Below, one piece after another: positions 1 through 12,127 of a stretch of 64,000 nt of DNA (position 1 is its first letter; every line of letters starts with the position of its first letter). Source of the DNA: Pestalotiopsis fici W106-1 (lineage: Eukaryota; Ascomycota; Sordariomycetes; Amphisphaeriales; Sporocadaceae); contig NW_006917091.1 in the NCBI RefSeq assembly GCF_000516985.1, positions 944,977-1,008,976 on the forward strand, in the 5' to 3' direction. The position numbers were made by a program, and so were the translations under genes. The notes under the pieces were generated by a model, which was not told the origin of the DNA, did not search any database, and worked only from the letters and a program-made list of their open reading frames with translations.

Positions 1-288
1 AGCTACATACACACGAAGCCGAAGCGAATTCATCTCGACTGGGTCCTCGGGCCTGCGCTTCATGGCAAGGCAATTGGCTGGCCGCCACCGATGCAGCGTG
101 AGGGAGACCCCGAGCTGCGAGAATATGGGAAGAGGTGGTTCACAACGGTGCAAGGGCTCCTGGACCAGGGCAAGCTAAAGGCCCATCCGTTGAAAATGAT
201 GGCTGGTGGTCTAGAAGGCGTATTCGAGGGAACAGACTTGCTGAGAAACAATGCGGTCTCGGGTCAAAAGTTGATCTATAGGATCTAG
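1..288 (+). CDS. C-terminal fragment of an MDR-family (trans-enoyl reductase / zinc-type alcohol dehydrogenase-like) oxidoreductase
   Basis: The frame is open from the first base to a TAG at 286-288, so this is the 3' end of a gene that starts left of the window. The last residues fit the C-terminus of ToxD/LovC-type medium-chain reductases: a GLLDQGKLKAHPLK stretch, then GGLEGVFEG, then VSGQKLIYRI. In that family these segments close the NADPH-binding/catalytic fold. Such proteins act in trans as the enoyl reductase of highly reducing polyketide synthases that lack their own. The P450, LovG-like hydrolase, MFS pump and Zn2Cys6 gene that follow support a polyketide cluster whose synthase would lie to the left (inference). 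It could also be an ordinary zinc-independent quinone reductase. The cofactor motif is outside the window. Confidence 0.75.
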   Translation, partial: SYIHTKPKRIHLDWVLGPALHGKAIGWPPPMQREGDPELREYGKRWFTTVQGLLDQGKLKAHPLKMMAGGLEGVFEGTDLLRNNAVSGQKLIYRI

Positions 289-1297
289 ACCATCTCTTCC
301 TTGATTTGAAATTCCTCTTGACAATGAACTCCACCTCAGCTGTGTTTTTTTTTTTTTTTGTCCGATTTCGCGTCTATATGTTCAATGAGTATCGTACTGG
401 CTCCCATCAGATATTACCGCGACGATTCATGGTTCATGCACGGTACTTAGGTAGATGAGATTGCTTGATAAATTTGATAAAATTACATGCTCTTTCTCTG
501 TGTATTAAACCATGTAAGAGTGTCTGGACTCAGAGTAGAGATAGAACGGTGAGTACAGTAGTGAGAAGATTAGGGGGGTTCAGAAGTCTTCGTGCGCTGC
601 TGCCAGCGCTGGAAGCCTTTCAAAGGAAAATGTTCTTTTGAAACCAAGAGTGCTTCTCACCCTCCACTAAGAGCACTGCAATAAATAAATCCAAAATAAA
701 CGGCTGGATCGCCGTGGTCGTTTCAATTCCGTAAGTCTATGATGCTGCAGTCGTAAGCCTGTATATCTTATTGTGTTCCGAAGAAAGGGAAAAAATCAAC
801 TTCTTTTTGTATTTTGTCGGCTTGGTCCATAGCTTCAGTGGATTATTACAGGGGCTGTTAGCGGATGTTGTGGTGGAGGGGTCCGAGAAGAACTCTTTGA
901 TTTCAGAAAAACATTATGCCACAGAAGACTTTTAGTGTGGGGAAGGCCCTATGAATTAGCAGGCTTTGTACCGATGACCTCTCGACGCCCCAAAAGCCCC
1001 ACAGTTGCACCCTTTACGCGAGAAGGAGAATTAGATTATTAAAAATGGGAGACAAAGGTAGAATGCCAGCTAGCACAGCGGTAATTACACGTCCGTACTA
1101 CTTTTGCAATTCCATATAATATTTCAACACTTTAACGACATGTTCCTTAACCATTCCATATATCTATGTTGCAGTCAACCGATTTACTTTCTTAACATGC
1201 AATACAATATACATGTATTCTTTGAGCATATTATAGTAGAGCCTCCTCTACATCCGCACTATCTACCCCATGAAATAACAGTTGAGTGGTGAATCGT
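289..1297. other. Intergenic, convergent 3' ends; no gene seen
   Basis: About 1 kb between the stop of the reductase fragment and the stop of the P450 on the other strand. It is fairly AT-rich and contains a run of 15 T at about 345-360. I see no conserved reading frame. Confidence 0.6.
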
Positions 1298-3169
1298 TCA
1301 AACACGATTTTCGCGGTCCTTGAGATATACAGTGCCAGCAAAATCCGGCATCTGGCGCAAGCTTCCTTGTACCATGATACCCTTGGGTCTTGGATATCTA
1401 GCACTCTTGCCTTCGCCGCCCGGTCCCAGGGCCAAGTCATATCGTTGAATGACTTCAATCACAATGATCTTCAATATCGCAACGGCGAACCACCGCCCCG
1501 GACATGCTCCTTGGCCATGGCCAAAGTGGATATTGTCGCGACCAGTTGTTGTCACCTGGAAGGAGCTTTCTTGACCGGGCTTGGCTCTCCTGTCAGAATA
1601 CCTAAAAGGGTAGAATTCGTCAAGAGAAGCTTTCTCTGTAGGAATATCGAGGTCCGCAGGTGGCGTCGACCAAGGGGCTTGCGGGTGTAACCAGCAGACT
1701 GAAGTACCGTAAGGAAGTACATGACCCGTGGAAATGCGGATTCCGGAGGGATCCTTTACAACACGATGGCGTGAAGCTGGTTTTGTTGTCAGAACTGTGA
1801 TAACAGTGTATCTTAAAGAGTGAAGGTCCGAGCCAGGAACGATCAGATTGACAAACAAACTCTGGAATTTCATGAGGTTACATAACAAGATGAAAATCTA
1901 GCTTACTGAGTCTTTGGGAACTCATGCGAAGGGATTCGTATATGAGACTGTCCAGCCGCAACATCTTCGGTAGGCTGTTCCTCGTCATGATGCGATTTGG
2001 TTGAGACGCAAGGGCTTCATCTATCTCCGCACGGAGCTCGATGATATATTCAGGGTGGGCGGCAAGGTCGTAGAATATGTTTGTCGACGCTATACTGGTT
2101 AGGTTGATTGCCCCGGCTCCTGCAAAGGAATTCGTCAGCTCAAGTATCCGCCTCGAGGAGTATGAAACTCTGACGTACCAACCATTATGTGCTCGCGAGC
2201 GAATCTTAGCACTATTCACATTGTCGTTAGTGATATTTAATCAATACCTATGATAAACCCAACGTACTGTCAACGGGCTTGCTTGTATCCATATGATTAA
2301 GCATCCAATCAATAAGATGGTCGCCTTCGTCATCTTTAGAAATCCCGGCTTCCTCGCGTTTCCTGCGCTGCTCAACCGCAGCGTCAACGTAAGGTGTGAG
2401 CAGTCGAGCAGCATGTTGACGAACTTGTTGCATCCTACGCACGTCTTTCATAAAGGGTGCGGCCAGCGGACGGATCAACCAATGCCACGGTTCCACGGCC
2501 CTTATAACGCCTGAGATATCTTGTGCATATGTCATGTACAAGTTACGCCATTCGTGGTCGCGGCACAGTTGAGAGCCGACGAAGAAGCGCCCGTTTACAG
2601 AGGCACTAAGTTCTGCTAGTCGATGATATAGAGGAATCTGAGTCCAGTCCCGGAAGGATCCGAAGTATTTGTCGAGACCATACTGGACTTCGTCTTGGAT
2701 GTCGGGTAAAAGTCGACCAAGATTGTTCGTCAAGTCCTTTTTGAGAGACAAGAAGGCAATTTCTTGGTTCGGGCCACCGACATCCGTCCACCGCCCATGC
2801 ATCTTTTCATAAAGGTCTGCTCGCTCGGAAAGAAGCGCGTCAGGGATCCTTCTAACCTCATCGAGGATTCCATTAGGAAGCACAACATTATTCCATCCAC
2901 CAGTCTGGACAACATAAGGCGTGCTAGGATACTATCGATGGTCAGTTTTGATGGCGGAATAGCCAACGAGCCGATATGTCAAATCATATGGACATGTCAC
3001 ACACCTCTCTCGATGCCTTCAGGAGGGCCGCTTTGTAGTCACCATCTCTAATCTCAATGAATGGCAACTGTCTGAGCTGCCGACGTCTTTTGTAGATCGT
3101 GGTCAGTCGAAATCCAGATATAGCTAGTACAAAAGTGACCAAAACAAAATAAAGTGGTGAGATAGCCAT
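1298..3169 (-). CDS. Cytochrome P450 monooxygenase (cluster 1)
   Basis: Five exons close perfectly: 3169-3003, 2923-2268, 2211-2179, 2119-1907 and 1794-1298, giving 521 residues. The protein starts with a hydrophobic ER anchor (about residues 1-22). It continues with the usual NVVLPNG region, an I-helix region VGAGAINLTS, the K-helix YESLR and the haem loop FGHGQGACPGRW (about 447-458, cysteine about 454). The ACPGRW form and general layout are those of fungal secondary-metabolism P450s that act on terpenoid or polyketide scaffolds. The I-helix lacks the common acid-Thr pair (INLTS here), which is seen in some of these P450s. Exon 3 is only 33 nt and is needed to keep the I-helix in frame. 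It is divergent from the FSH1 hydrolase, sharing a 323-bp promoter. The substrate cannot be read from sequence. Confidence 0.88.
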
Positions 3170-3492
3170 GGTGACCTTTCTCCCCTAAGAGATGTTGGTT
3201 TTTGCTGCTATTTTGCAAATACGATAGAAGCCAAGCACTACTCAAGATTAGGCTGGGAGCAGTAGACGACAATTTCTATAGCTGGAATCGGCCAATCGAG
3301 GTTGGAGATTGGTAAGGCCTATCATTGAAAAGTCGCCGCTCCTGAGACAAAAAGTCGCCGGTCCAAAACCGGGGAGAACCAGCTATTTCAACGACAGCAC
3401 TGCACAACCGCGTTTACAATTTCTTGTCTCTAACAAGTAAGGCAATTCTTTCTATTCTCTTTTTATCCAAGACGAAAGTTTAATTCGTCAAA
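3170..3492. promoter_or_regulatory. Divergent promoter between P450 and FSH1 hydrolase
   Basis: The two start codons face away from each other across 323 bp, so the genes probably share regulation by the cluster's Zn2Cys6 protein. A CT-rich stretch (ttctttctattctctttt, about 3447-3464) precedes the hydrolase start, as in many fungal promoters. No binding site is proven. Confidence 0.5.
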
Positions 3493-4248
3493 ATGGGAGA
3501 TAATTGTCCTCCACACAAGCGGCCCAAAATTCTCTGCTTCCACGGCTCCGGCTCCTCTGGTGCAATCTACCAAGCACAGGGTCGGAAACTTTTTCGGGCT
3601 TTAGAAAAAGATTTTCAATTCGTCTACTTTGACGCGCCATTCCCCTCTGTTCCAGGGCCAGGCATGCGGCCAGCGTATGAAGATTCAGGCCCCTTCTTCC
3701 GTTGGCAAAGCGACGATAAGGCGTTTGAGAACTTTGATATCACCGAGGAAGAGGTTTATCAAGAAAAGCAAGAAACGTTGAATCGCATAATGAGACATGT
3801 GGAGAATGGTGGCGATGAACCTTTTGTTGGAATTTTTGCCTTTTCACAAGGCGCCCGCGTCGCCACTGGTTTTCTGAGGTATATACAGAAAAGACATCTG
3901 GACGGAGCGACAAATCTTCCACTGTTCAAGTTCATAGTTCTCAATAGTGGGACTTATCCACCTCTAACTCTGGAGGAAGACACTGAATTCACTGATGGAT
4001 TCAAGGCACTGGAGGATAAGCAACCACCTGCGACAAGGCCTCGGTTTCAGCAGTTCCCACTTGCATCAATACATGTTCAGGGCTTGTACGACCCTTGGAG
4101 GGCGGAATCATCAAAATTGCTGGGCCTCTATGATAGCCAACAGTCAAGCGTTATCGAGTTTAGAGGAGGCCATCAGGTCCCAGTAACGGACAAGGACACA
4201 AATCTGGTGGTTAAGGCAGTGCGAGAAATGTATGAGAAGATTACCTAG
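3493..4248 (+). CDS. FSH1-family serine hydrolase, LovG-like
   Basis: Single exon, 251 residues, a normal length for the family. It is an alpha/beta hydrolase: CFHGSGSSG oxyanion region near residue 15, nucleophile elbow FAFSQGAR (Ser118), acid in GLYDPWR (Asp200) and GGHQVP (His227). In lovastatin biosynthesis LovG is the free-standing thioesterase that releases the product from the reducing synthase. Many polyketide clusters carry a relative next to a trans-enoyl reductase, as seen here at position 1. The start at 3493 (tcaaaATGGGA) is the first in-frame ATG and fits the family N-terminus. A cytosolic esterase of unrelated role cannot be excluded, but the neighbours favour product release or editing. 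Confidence 0.88.
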   Translation: MGDNCPPHKRPKILCFHGSGSSGAIYQAQGRKLFRALEKDFQFVYFDAPFPSVPGPGMRPAYEDSGPFFRWQSDDKAFENFDITEEEVYQEKQETLNRIMRHVENGGDEPFVGIFAFSQGARVATGFLRYIQKRHLDGATNLPLFKFIVLNSGTYPPLTLEEDTEFTDGFKALEDKQPPATRPRFQQFPLASIHVQGLYDPWRAESSKLLGLYDSQQSSVIEFRGGHQVPVTDKDTNLVVKAVREMYEKIT

Positions 4249-4886
4249 TTTGACATACAACAATATCAAGTGCCCTCTGGCGGCATTGTGTATGCTTCTA
4301 TCCCTGAGTGTAGCCTCAGTACCGTGCCAATATATTAGGTATTATTTCGACGCTGATGTGTATTTAAGCGACACTTGAAAAATTGTCTCTGAAGCCGAGG
4401 AGCACCGTCGAGCAAGCAAGCAAATATTGGAAAACTGCGATAACTCTGAGCACTCATTTGAGTGCAAGTATGGCAGCTGTTGGAAGTCTTGTACAGTATA
4501 CATGCTGTTGAGGAATCGACTATGAGCTACATCCAAATCGAAAGCTCCTGGATCTCCGGACCAGTGATCACGTCATCAATTGAACCATGGTTAAAAAAGC
4601 ATTGTTGTTGTCAGCGACTCGGCGACTTTTAGTCATCGCTGCCAGGATGTCGCCGTACCTGCATCTCGCCGTCGGCACACTTGCAGGTCCACGCGATTGG
4701 CCACTTGATTTGTTGGTCCGTCGCGTTGAAGGACGCAACCGTAATTTTGAACCTCAGCCGTTTTTCCTTGCGACCTCATTGATCTAGCAGATAATATTCT
4801 ACGTGAGGCTTCTGTTCCAAGCATACGTACATTCCAATTACGGTCATCTGTTTCCAACTAAAGTGAAGAAAGAAACAACCAAGAAA
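4249..4886. other. Intergenic upstream of aldose epimerase; no gene seen
   Basis: 638 bp containing the 3' end of the hydrolase transcript and the promoter of the next gene. Short frames here show no family resemblance. Confidence 0.55.
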
Positions 4887-6357
4887 ATGGTTTCATACAG
4901 CACGCTAGCGATCAGCATATGGGCTACTGTAAAAGCTGTATGGAGGGGCGATAGTCCTTTCGCGGGCTACACTGCGATGCACCCAGTCAATGAAGAAGGA
5001 AAATATGTCATCCAGGCCGAGGGCATCCGGCTGGCTTTCACGAATCTCAATGGAGGCGCCCCAACAAATCTATGGATTAATGATACAAATGGTAATGAAA
5101 TTGATGTACTCCTTGGTTTGGAACAGGCCAGAGACTACGCAAATTATACTGGACTTCTTGGAGGAGCAATTGGTCAGTCTCATTCCAAAACCCATCAATC
5201 ATCTATGCAGAGTGAAGCCTAACGTCGGTATCACAAAGGACGCGTGGCTGGCCATATTAGCGGAGCAAAATTCGATGTCGATGGCCATACTTATCACTTG
5301 TCTGCCAACGGCAACAACGGCACCAGTACCTACGACGGTGGAGCTCGTGGCTGGTCACGCATGGCTTTGGATGTTGGATCGCACACGAAGAATAGGTACG
5401 CAATTCTGAAAAAAGAGGCGAATTGACTAGTTTGATACTTACTCTGTTCACGTTCACTAGTATCACGTTTGCCGTATTCGACCGGCCTGGCAAAAATGGA
5501 TTCCCAGGCAGTTGCGGCTCGAGTTTAACTCATTCCGTCTATCCAAACGAGTGGCGGATATCATATGGTGTAACGCCATCGAGGACGGATCATGCCATTC
5601 CTATAAGCCTGAGTCATCAGACTTTCTGGAACCTGGACGGATTTGCTACCGGCACTGTTTCAGAGCAGACTCTCCATCTACCGTTCTCGGGCATGCGTCT
5701 GGAGCAGGACGATCATGGCATCCCTACAGGCGATATCAAGGGCAACATAAAGGATTCCTGTCATGACTTTTGGTCAAGTCCAAAGGTCTTGGGTAAGTGC
5801 TTGGATGAGAAAACTAAATATGACGACTTGTACTTAGTTACGCGCCGTTCGCCATGGGAAAAGGACTCGAATCCGGTCGCGACGCTCTCATCGCCGAGAT
5901 CTGGTATAAAAGTCGACCTGTACACTGATCAAGAGGCCATTCGCTTGCTGACTTGGGACGGTGGCATGGATTGTGAGTTTTCTCAGAAAAGTGTACAATC
6001 TATCTCGGTGGCTACTGAACTTCTTGCCATGTAGCAAACCTCACTTTGAAGTCGGCACAAGGCGGAGCTAAAGTCGTCCGAAACGCCGCATTATCAATTC
6101 AGATGCAGGACTGGCCGGATGTAAGTCATTCTTTTATTAAAAAAATCTTTTCTTGTTTACCTTTTTTATGAGGCCTTACGTCCTTGGTTTACTCCTGTCC
6201 ACTGAGCTACAACGCGGAGTGTCTAACGAAGACTCTCCCCCAGGCCATCAATCATCCAGAATGGCAAAGAGGAGATCATATCATGTGGGGACCCGATCGA
6301 CTGATGACAACGTTTTCGAAATTCAAATTTTCGGTAGAAAAGAGGCAAAGTCATTAG
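4887..6357 (+). CDS. Aldose 1-epimerase (galactose mutarotase) family protein
   Basis: Five exons (4887-5172, 5239-5395, 5461-5972, 6035-6120, 6244-6357) close to 384 residues. Family signatures in order: LGLEQARDY, then GGRVAGHISGAKF, then DGGARGWSR, then LSHQTFWNL with the catalytic-type His, DIKG, YDDLYLV and an acidic TDQEAIRLLTWDG segment near the end, followed by INHPEWQRGD. The N-terminus is hydrophobic (about residues 5-20) and may be a secretion signal. A possible intron in exon 3 (GTAAGT at about 5791) was not used, because the read-through residues match the family. These enzymes interconvert alpha and beta anomers of sugars. A few are recruited to metabolite clusters with other activities. 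It sits between cluster-type genes, so it is either a cluster member or a passenger. Confidence 0.85.
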
Positions 6358-6896
6358 CTAGCCCTTTTGATGGAAGAAATGGACAACAAATGAAAGAATG
6401 AAGTTTAGAACATCTGCATGAGTGGCGCTGATTGTGTTCGAATATACGTTGGCTGTCATTCTCCCCACCGGTATAATGAGTACGTGAATAGGCGGTGGCT
6501 CAACGCAGGGGTGGGTAGAGTTGTAGCTACACAATATTAGGACACCAATTAAATTCTAAAACCCCCCACTAGCTTCACTGTCCTTCAATTGCCGCACGGG
6601 AGCATGAGGATACTTGTTTAATAACCCGTATTGAGAATAGTCAATGTAGATTTCTAGAAGTATAAACTTATATTGATTTATTAAAAGTTGTTATAAGCTA
6701 CCCAGGTACTGAACCCCATGTAACACTCTTTGCAGCGCGGGGCAGCGGTAGGCTGAAATGTAACAGAATGGTCTTCCGAGTCCTACGAACCAAGACGGGG
6801 TCCGAGTCTATCAATTTTTCGATACCGTCACGCGTTAGCATAGTAGAGACCTCAATATGCCACTGAGCATGCGTTTGCAGCCTGCTGCGATGCCAT
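6358..6896. other. Convergent intergenic region; no gene seen
   Basis: 539 bp between the stop codons of the epimerase and the MFS gene. It is AT-rich around 6640-6690 and probably holds both poly(A) regions. Confidence 0.55.
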
Positions 6897-9235
6897 CTAG
6901 ACATTTTGGACCGATTCGATCTTCGGCTCGTCCTTGCTGGAATTGACATCGGTGTTATCACTTTTCTTGCCCTCTTCGCCCTTCTTACGGACATCCTTCC
7001 AGCCCATCCCCCAGGCAAAACCAAATGTGGCGACTGCGAAACCAGCGAGCAAATAAAATACTTTATCGACGCCGTACGAGTATGCGAGTAGAAGTCCTGG
7101 TAACTCTGGGCTGCCGGGTGGTAGCAGCGCTCTGACCCCTGACGCGCTGCTGCCAGCAGCTAGTGCTGCCGCAGGTGAAACTGAAGGGGCAAGAAGAGGG
7201 AGATCCTCCAATAGACTTTGTGTGAAGATGGTGTTGGCCACAACAATCGATATTGCGCCGCCAATATTCTGGCAGAAAATCAGGAGGGCGATAGAGACGG
7301 CAACTTGGTCGGCTCTTAAAGCATTCTGCGTGGCAACAAGAGACTGTTTGAAGGTGATCAGTTGAAGCACATGGTATGCAGGTATTATGACCAAGGGAAA
7401 AGCGTGAATGAGCTTTTGGCACAACTTACCATTTGCATTCCAGCACCACGGCCAGCCCCCTGGATGATCTGGTAGCCAACCCATTTCCCCGTGCTGGTAT
7501 CTGGGCGGAAAGTTGATGCAAGGCCACATCCTATGGCCACTACTGCAGCGCCGGAAACCGCCCAGGGTAGGTAATATCCAAGTTTAGATACTAAAATCTC
7601 GGATTAGCACTCATCATATAATAATATCGTTATTTTGGGGAGTTGAGAGGGACTATACCAGCAAATCCTGACAAGACGACGAATAATAATTGACTTAAAA
7701 TGCCGGGCAGCAGATATACGCCGCTCATTGTGGGGCTATTGCCCTTGACGGCCTGGAAATAGATGGGCAGGTAGAAGTTGGCCACAAAGACGCAAAACAT
7801 CATGCAGAAGATCTGGCCGCAACTCGTCCAGATAACGCGCTGCTTTACCAAGGATCCTGGTATCATCGCCTTATCTCCGACACGCCACTCCCAATAACCG
7901 AAGATGATGGCCGTGACACCTGCGCCGACAAACAGGCCGATGATGACGGAATCATTCCATGCATATGCATTATTGGATCCGAATTGTAAAGCCAGCAGAA
8001 ACATTACGGATGCCGGTGCGAACAGCGAAAATCCGACGAGATCGAGATCAGGCAGTGCCTTGCGCACTAGGGCCAGGCCGAATGGATCTTTCACAGTGAC
8101 ATCTGGTATGCGGATGAGCAATAGGAAAAATGCCGCTACTCCTCCGAGAGGGAGATTGATCCAGAAACCTAGACTCCTCTGTCAGACCTGTAACGGTATC
8201 TAGGCGCGCTCGGGCACGTTGGTTACTTACACCATCTCCAAGTCGTGTATTCCGTGAGTGCACCTATAACACCACCTAGTTAGCTTCAATGCAAGACTTT
8301 ATGAACGTAGCATCCTGAGAGTAACTTTTCTACGTACCGCCAATAAGAGGTCCGGTGATCAGTCCGATCTGGCCAACTAAGGTACCAAATTAGTTAATCA
8401 AAATTCTCGTTACTGCACCGGCCAGACTCTTCCGAGACTTACCTCCGATCATAATGCCGGTATATACTGCCATGGGTTTGTGATTAGAACCAGCTGCGTT
8501 TGATGAACAAGAGACTTGTAAGTCACTCACGAGGACGCTTTGCTATGGTGACAGAGCCGGAAATGATAGTCATTCCTCCGTTCACCAACCCGGAGCAGCC
8601 CAAGCCAGCTACGGCGCGACCGCCAATGAGCATCGACGATGAGTTGGCCAGGGCACATATAAGAGAGCCGATTTCGAAGACAAAAACAAAGATCAAGAAG
8701 ACCCACTGCAGATTGAGACATGAGGTCAGTACTTGTTTTTGATACAGCCTTGGAAGTGGGGATCTCTCTGTTTTCTGGATCATCTCAGACCTTTGCGCGA
8801 AAATGGGTATAGATCTTGCCGGTAAGCGGTTGCAAGGAAGCACTGCATTATGGACTATCAGCTTCTTGGCTTGGGAGTAAAGGACGAAGAGCATTGACCA
8901 ATACAAGAGGATTTGCTCGTCAAAGACTCGGTTCAAGAAACGCCCAGGGAAAGAATGTACCTTGCCAACTGGTAAGCTCCAGCATACCAACCTACGTCGG
9001 ACAGAGACTTGAGGTCCGAAGTAATCTGGGGAACGGCCGTGCTGATGATGGATTGATCCAGTAGAATGAGAAACACCACTAGTGTGACACTGCTGATGAC
9101 AGTGACCAGCCGGAAACCAGTGATAAAACTCTCATCTTCTTTGGCGGGCGTGGGGGTCCTCGTGTCGTCCAAAACTCCCGCCTCGGCATCTGGAGAAGGC
9201 GCCTCCTTTTCGTGAGCTGGTATCGACTCTGCCAT
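6897..9235 (-). CDS. MFS multidrug/metabolite exporter, DHA2 (14-TM) type
   Basis: Nine exons close to 571 residues: 9235-8961, 8842-8791, 8705-8531, 8466-8443, 8376-8338, 8263-8231, 8168-7659, 7590-7430 and 7343-6897. The acidic N-terminal tail is followed by the first membrane helix with LLDQSIISTAVPQIT (typical of DHA2 drug:H+ antiporters). Then come YQLASASLQPLTGKIY, a GRAVAGLG segment, VGQIGLITGPLIGG (antiporter motif C type), WRWCFWINLPLGG, and a long C-terminal half with IQGAGRGAG. Several exons are tiny (24-52 nt), as is common in this family. The role is probably efflux of the cluster product across the plasma membrane. It is divergent from the Zn2Cys6 regulator at 10078. Confidence 0.9.
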
Positions 9236-10077
9236 GGCAAATCGATAGTCGTCTGTTTTGCTACGAGGAAAGAGTGTTGTTTTGTGAGATCATCGAGCTC
9301 TCACCAAGTAGTATGGCTGTCCAAAAGCATTTAATCCGTGGAGATCAAAATTAAAAAAGCTTTAGATTCTTTAGTAGTCAAGATTGAATAAAAGTTGTCT
9401 GTTGATTGCATGGGTGTCTCAACGATCTCGGTACATGGCCGAGACAACAATACAGGGGCCGGCATTCGCAATTTCAAATACCGTCGGGATCGTCACATTG
9501 CTTTTCTCCCCAAGAATCTTCCGAAAGAGAGTTCTGATAGGTGTAAGTATGGCCACGGATTTGTCATAGTCGCTACTGTTTTTTGTAAGTCGCCTAAAAC
9601 CTCTTGGCTTGCTTATTATCTCACTCGCTTACTGGCCTTGTGAAGCATACATCCATACCTAGGTCCAGGACATGACCACTGACACAACGTTATTGTGTTA
9701 ATCAAAGGTTTGATTTCAAAGGTGCCGATCTATACCAGGTGACAGTACGAATTTCTGTACAGCTTTAGTTCATCATGATTGATGTTTGATGCATAGACCC
9801 GAGCTGATGTTCGCGCATAGAGCTGGTACCTTGAGATCATCCCGTCGGCGTTCGGCATTCTAAAAGCCGCGGCGTTTTTAAAGCCGTGTAAATCTGACAT
9901 CAATTTTCTGCACCTTTCGTTTCCCAACTCCCCCATTTGCACGCTATCTTTCAAACTCCTGCGGCATTGCTATTATCCACGTACACGTGCGCTAAACAAC
10001 GTATCTTGTGGTGTTGTACGCATGTTATCAATACTTCCGACGGCACCGGAGTTACCTAGGAGGACGAATTAAGCCAC
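9236..10077. promoter_or_regulatory. Divergent promoter between MFS exporter and Zn2Cys6 regulator
   Basis: 842 bp separate two start codons on opposite strands. No open frame of note. CGG-type half sites are scattered, but I cannot assign a binding site. Confidence 0.45.
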
Positions 10078-12127
10078 ATGGAACCATCCCCGGGATCTAG
10101 CGCACGGGCGGCATACGGCCAAGCATGTGTGAATTGCTCTCGTGCAAAGGCCTGCTGTACGAGTAGAGCTGGTGGCAGCTGTGAGAGGCAAGTCTGACCG
10201 GGCCGAATGTAGCACCACGATCTGTGGTGAGTGGTCCTGCTAACACGCATGAACAAGGTGCCATCGTCTCGGCAAGGAATGCGTCATTGCTCCTTCGTCG
10301 AGGAGGCGAGGAGCAAAAAAACAGGTCGATGCAAATTGGAAAACTCACATAGAAGGGAGACTCCACGACTTGGCTTCAATACTTGATGCACAGCATTTTA
10401 CAAGGCTTCCTCTGGAGCAAAATGCACAACACAACACCACGACCTCAGGGACACGCGGTAGCAGCTGGTCGCAGACCCACGGCCTGGCCCAGGACGAATT
10501 CAATGACACAGTCAACAGTACCAGCGACAACAGCCATATCTCTACGCCGGCAACCAGTGATTCGTTTGTCGTTACTAGTAGCGACGAGCACCTACCATTA
10601 TATGCCATAGACACTGGCTGCCTGCTATTTTTTCGCTCACAACACCTCAGCTTTATGCCCATCGTGGATCTGTCGCCGCAGAGCCGTGCCGAAGAAATAC
10701 AACGGGAGTGGCCATTTATGTGGACGAGCATACAAGCCATCTGCTCCACGATTCCGGGGGCACAGTCAGTGCTTCGAGCCCGTGTACAACACACACTAGC
10801 AAATAAGCTTGTGATTCAAGGCCAAGGAAGTTTGGACCTCTTGGTGGGACTGTTGTGCTACATGACCTGGTAAGTACTTGAGTATATGCACTCCGTTTAC
10901 TCTCGCGATCAAGAGCGCTCACTGCGCTCACTAGGTCTTTCGATCTTAGCCGTGGCAAGAACCACTACTATACTCTATCAAACCTGGCTGTCTTGTTGGC
11001 GGTTGATCTGGGGCTCGACAGAACTGTCCCAGAGGGCTCTGCAACGGTACTGAATTGCGTCAGCTCGGCTGGCGGTGCGCCACGACAAGTTGCCGATGAG
11101 GTACCCCGCAACCATGATGCCGACCGGGCCCTTTTAGGCTGCTTTGCAGCCGCATCGACGTAGGTTCATCTGCCATCTATGATAGAGTCCATGTACTAAG
11201 TGGCCGTTTGAGTGTGTCCTTGCTGGTGCGGCATGAGCCGCTGAAATGGCATCTTCGCATAGATGATGCCATCATCAGACTATCCCAGGCAACCCAGGTT
11301 CCTGGCGATCCTACCCTCGTGGCTATTGCTCGGGTCATGAAGATGGCAGATGATACAGCAAGAGTCACCGGTCGAGAGTCGTTTTCCGTGGCCCCACAGG
11401 GAGTAGCGATGCTGTTCTTGCAGTCTTTGAAGTCGTCTGTGCAGCAAATCAAATTGACGCTGCCTCCCGAGCTCCTTCAGCACAGTTCGTCTCTGTCCGC
11501 TCCCTGAATCCAGCCAAGATCGGCAAGCTGATAAATTTTGCAGAGGTAGTTCTGTCCTACTTGTATAGTTCGGAAGCCATGATCTCGGAGCAGATTCTAT
11601 TTCAGCACACCTTGGCACAGAAGAGCTCTACTTTTGATCCTGGTCGCCTCGAAGCTTTGAGCGTCTGCACTCAGGCAGCGAAGTGTTGTGTTGAGAACTT
11701 TCTGTCCATTGGTGCCGATGAGTGTGCAGGCATTTCTTGCTTCATCATGTTGCATTTCTCCCACAGTCTACAGCTGTTATACAGACTGTCCCTGCTGGAA
11801 GAGCCTGCCTGGGACAAGGCAACGATGCAGGCGACCATTAACGTGCTTAGCTACCTGAATCGAGCTATTAATCACCTAAGCAACGCGGCTCGTCTTCACA
11901 AAAGCAACAATATCTTCTCAAAATCGGCAGAAGCCTTGAAAGCGACATTCCCGGTTTGGAGTGCGGCGCTAAAGCAAACGACTTCTGTGCCAACAGCTAC
12001 AAGGAACACTGCTCCCGTGTATGATGGGCCTTCTAGCGTGTATCCTATGGACTTGAATGATGACTCATGGTTCACGAATGTTTTTGCGTCCTGGACAGAT
12101 CAAGACGCACCGATCCAGACTTGGTGA
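10078..12127 (+). CDS. Zn2Cys6 transcription factor (cluster 1 regulator)
   Basis: Five exons (10078-10187, 10258-10869, 10935-11159, 11201-11484, 11544-12127) give 604 residues. The zinc cluster starts near residue 17: CVNCSRAKACC, then CERCHRLGKEC, with a basic SSRRRGAKK linker right after. It is split by the first intron. That intron uses a GC donor (AG|GCAAGT at 10188). No GT donor restores the sixth cysteine in frame, so the GC-AG reading is favoured. The middle region has the fungal transcription-factor layout with RALLGCFAAAST followed by GRLSVSLLVR. It probably activates the adjacent exporter, P450 and other genes. The C-terminus is acidic and aromatic, as expected for an activation domain. 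Confidence 0.87.

Noticed and set aside
5791..5835. Possible intron in aldose epimerase exon 3 (GTAAGT...TTAG)
   Set aside because: The read-through frame gives YDDLYLV, a family-like segment, so the intron would remove conserved residues.
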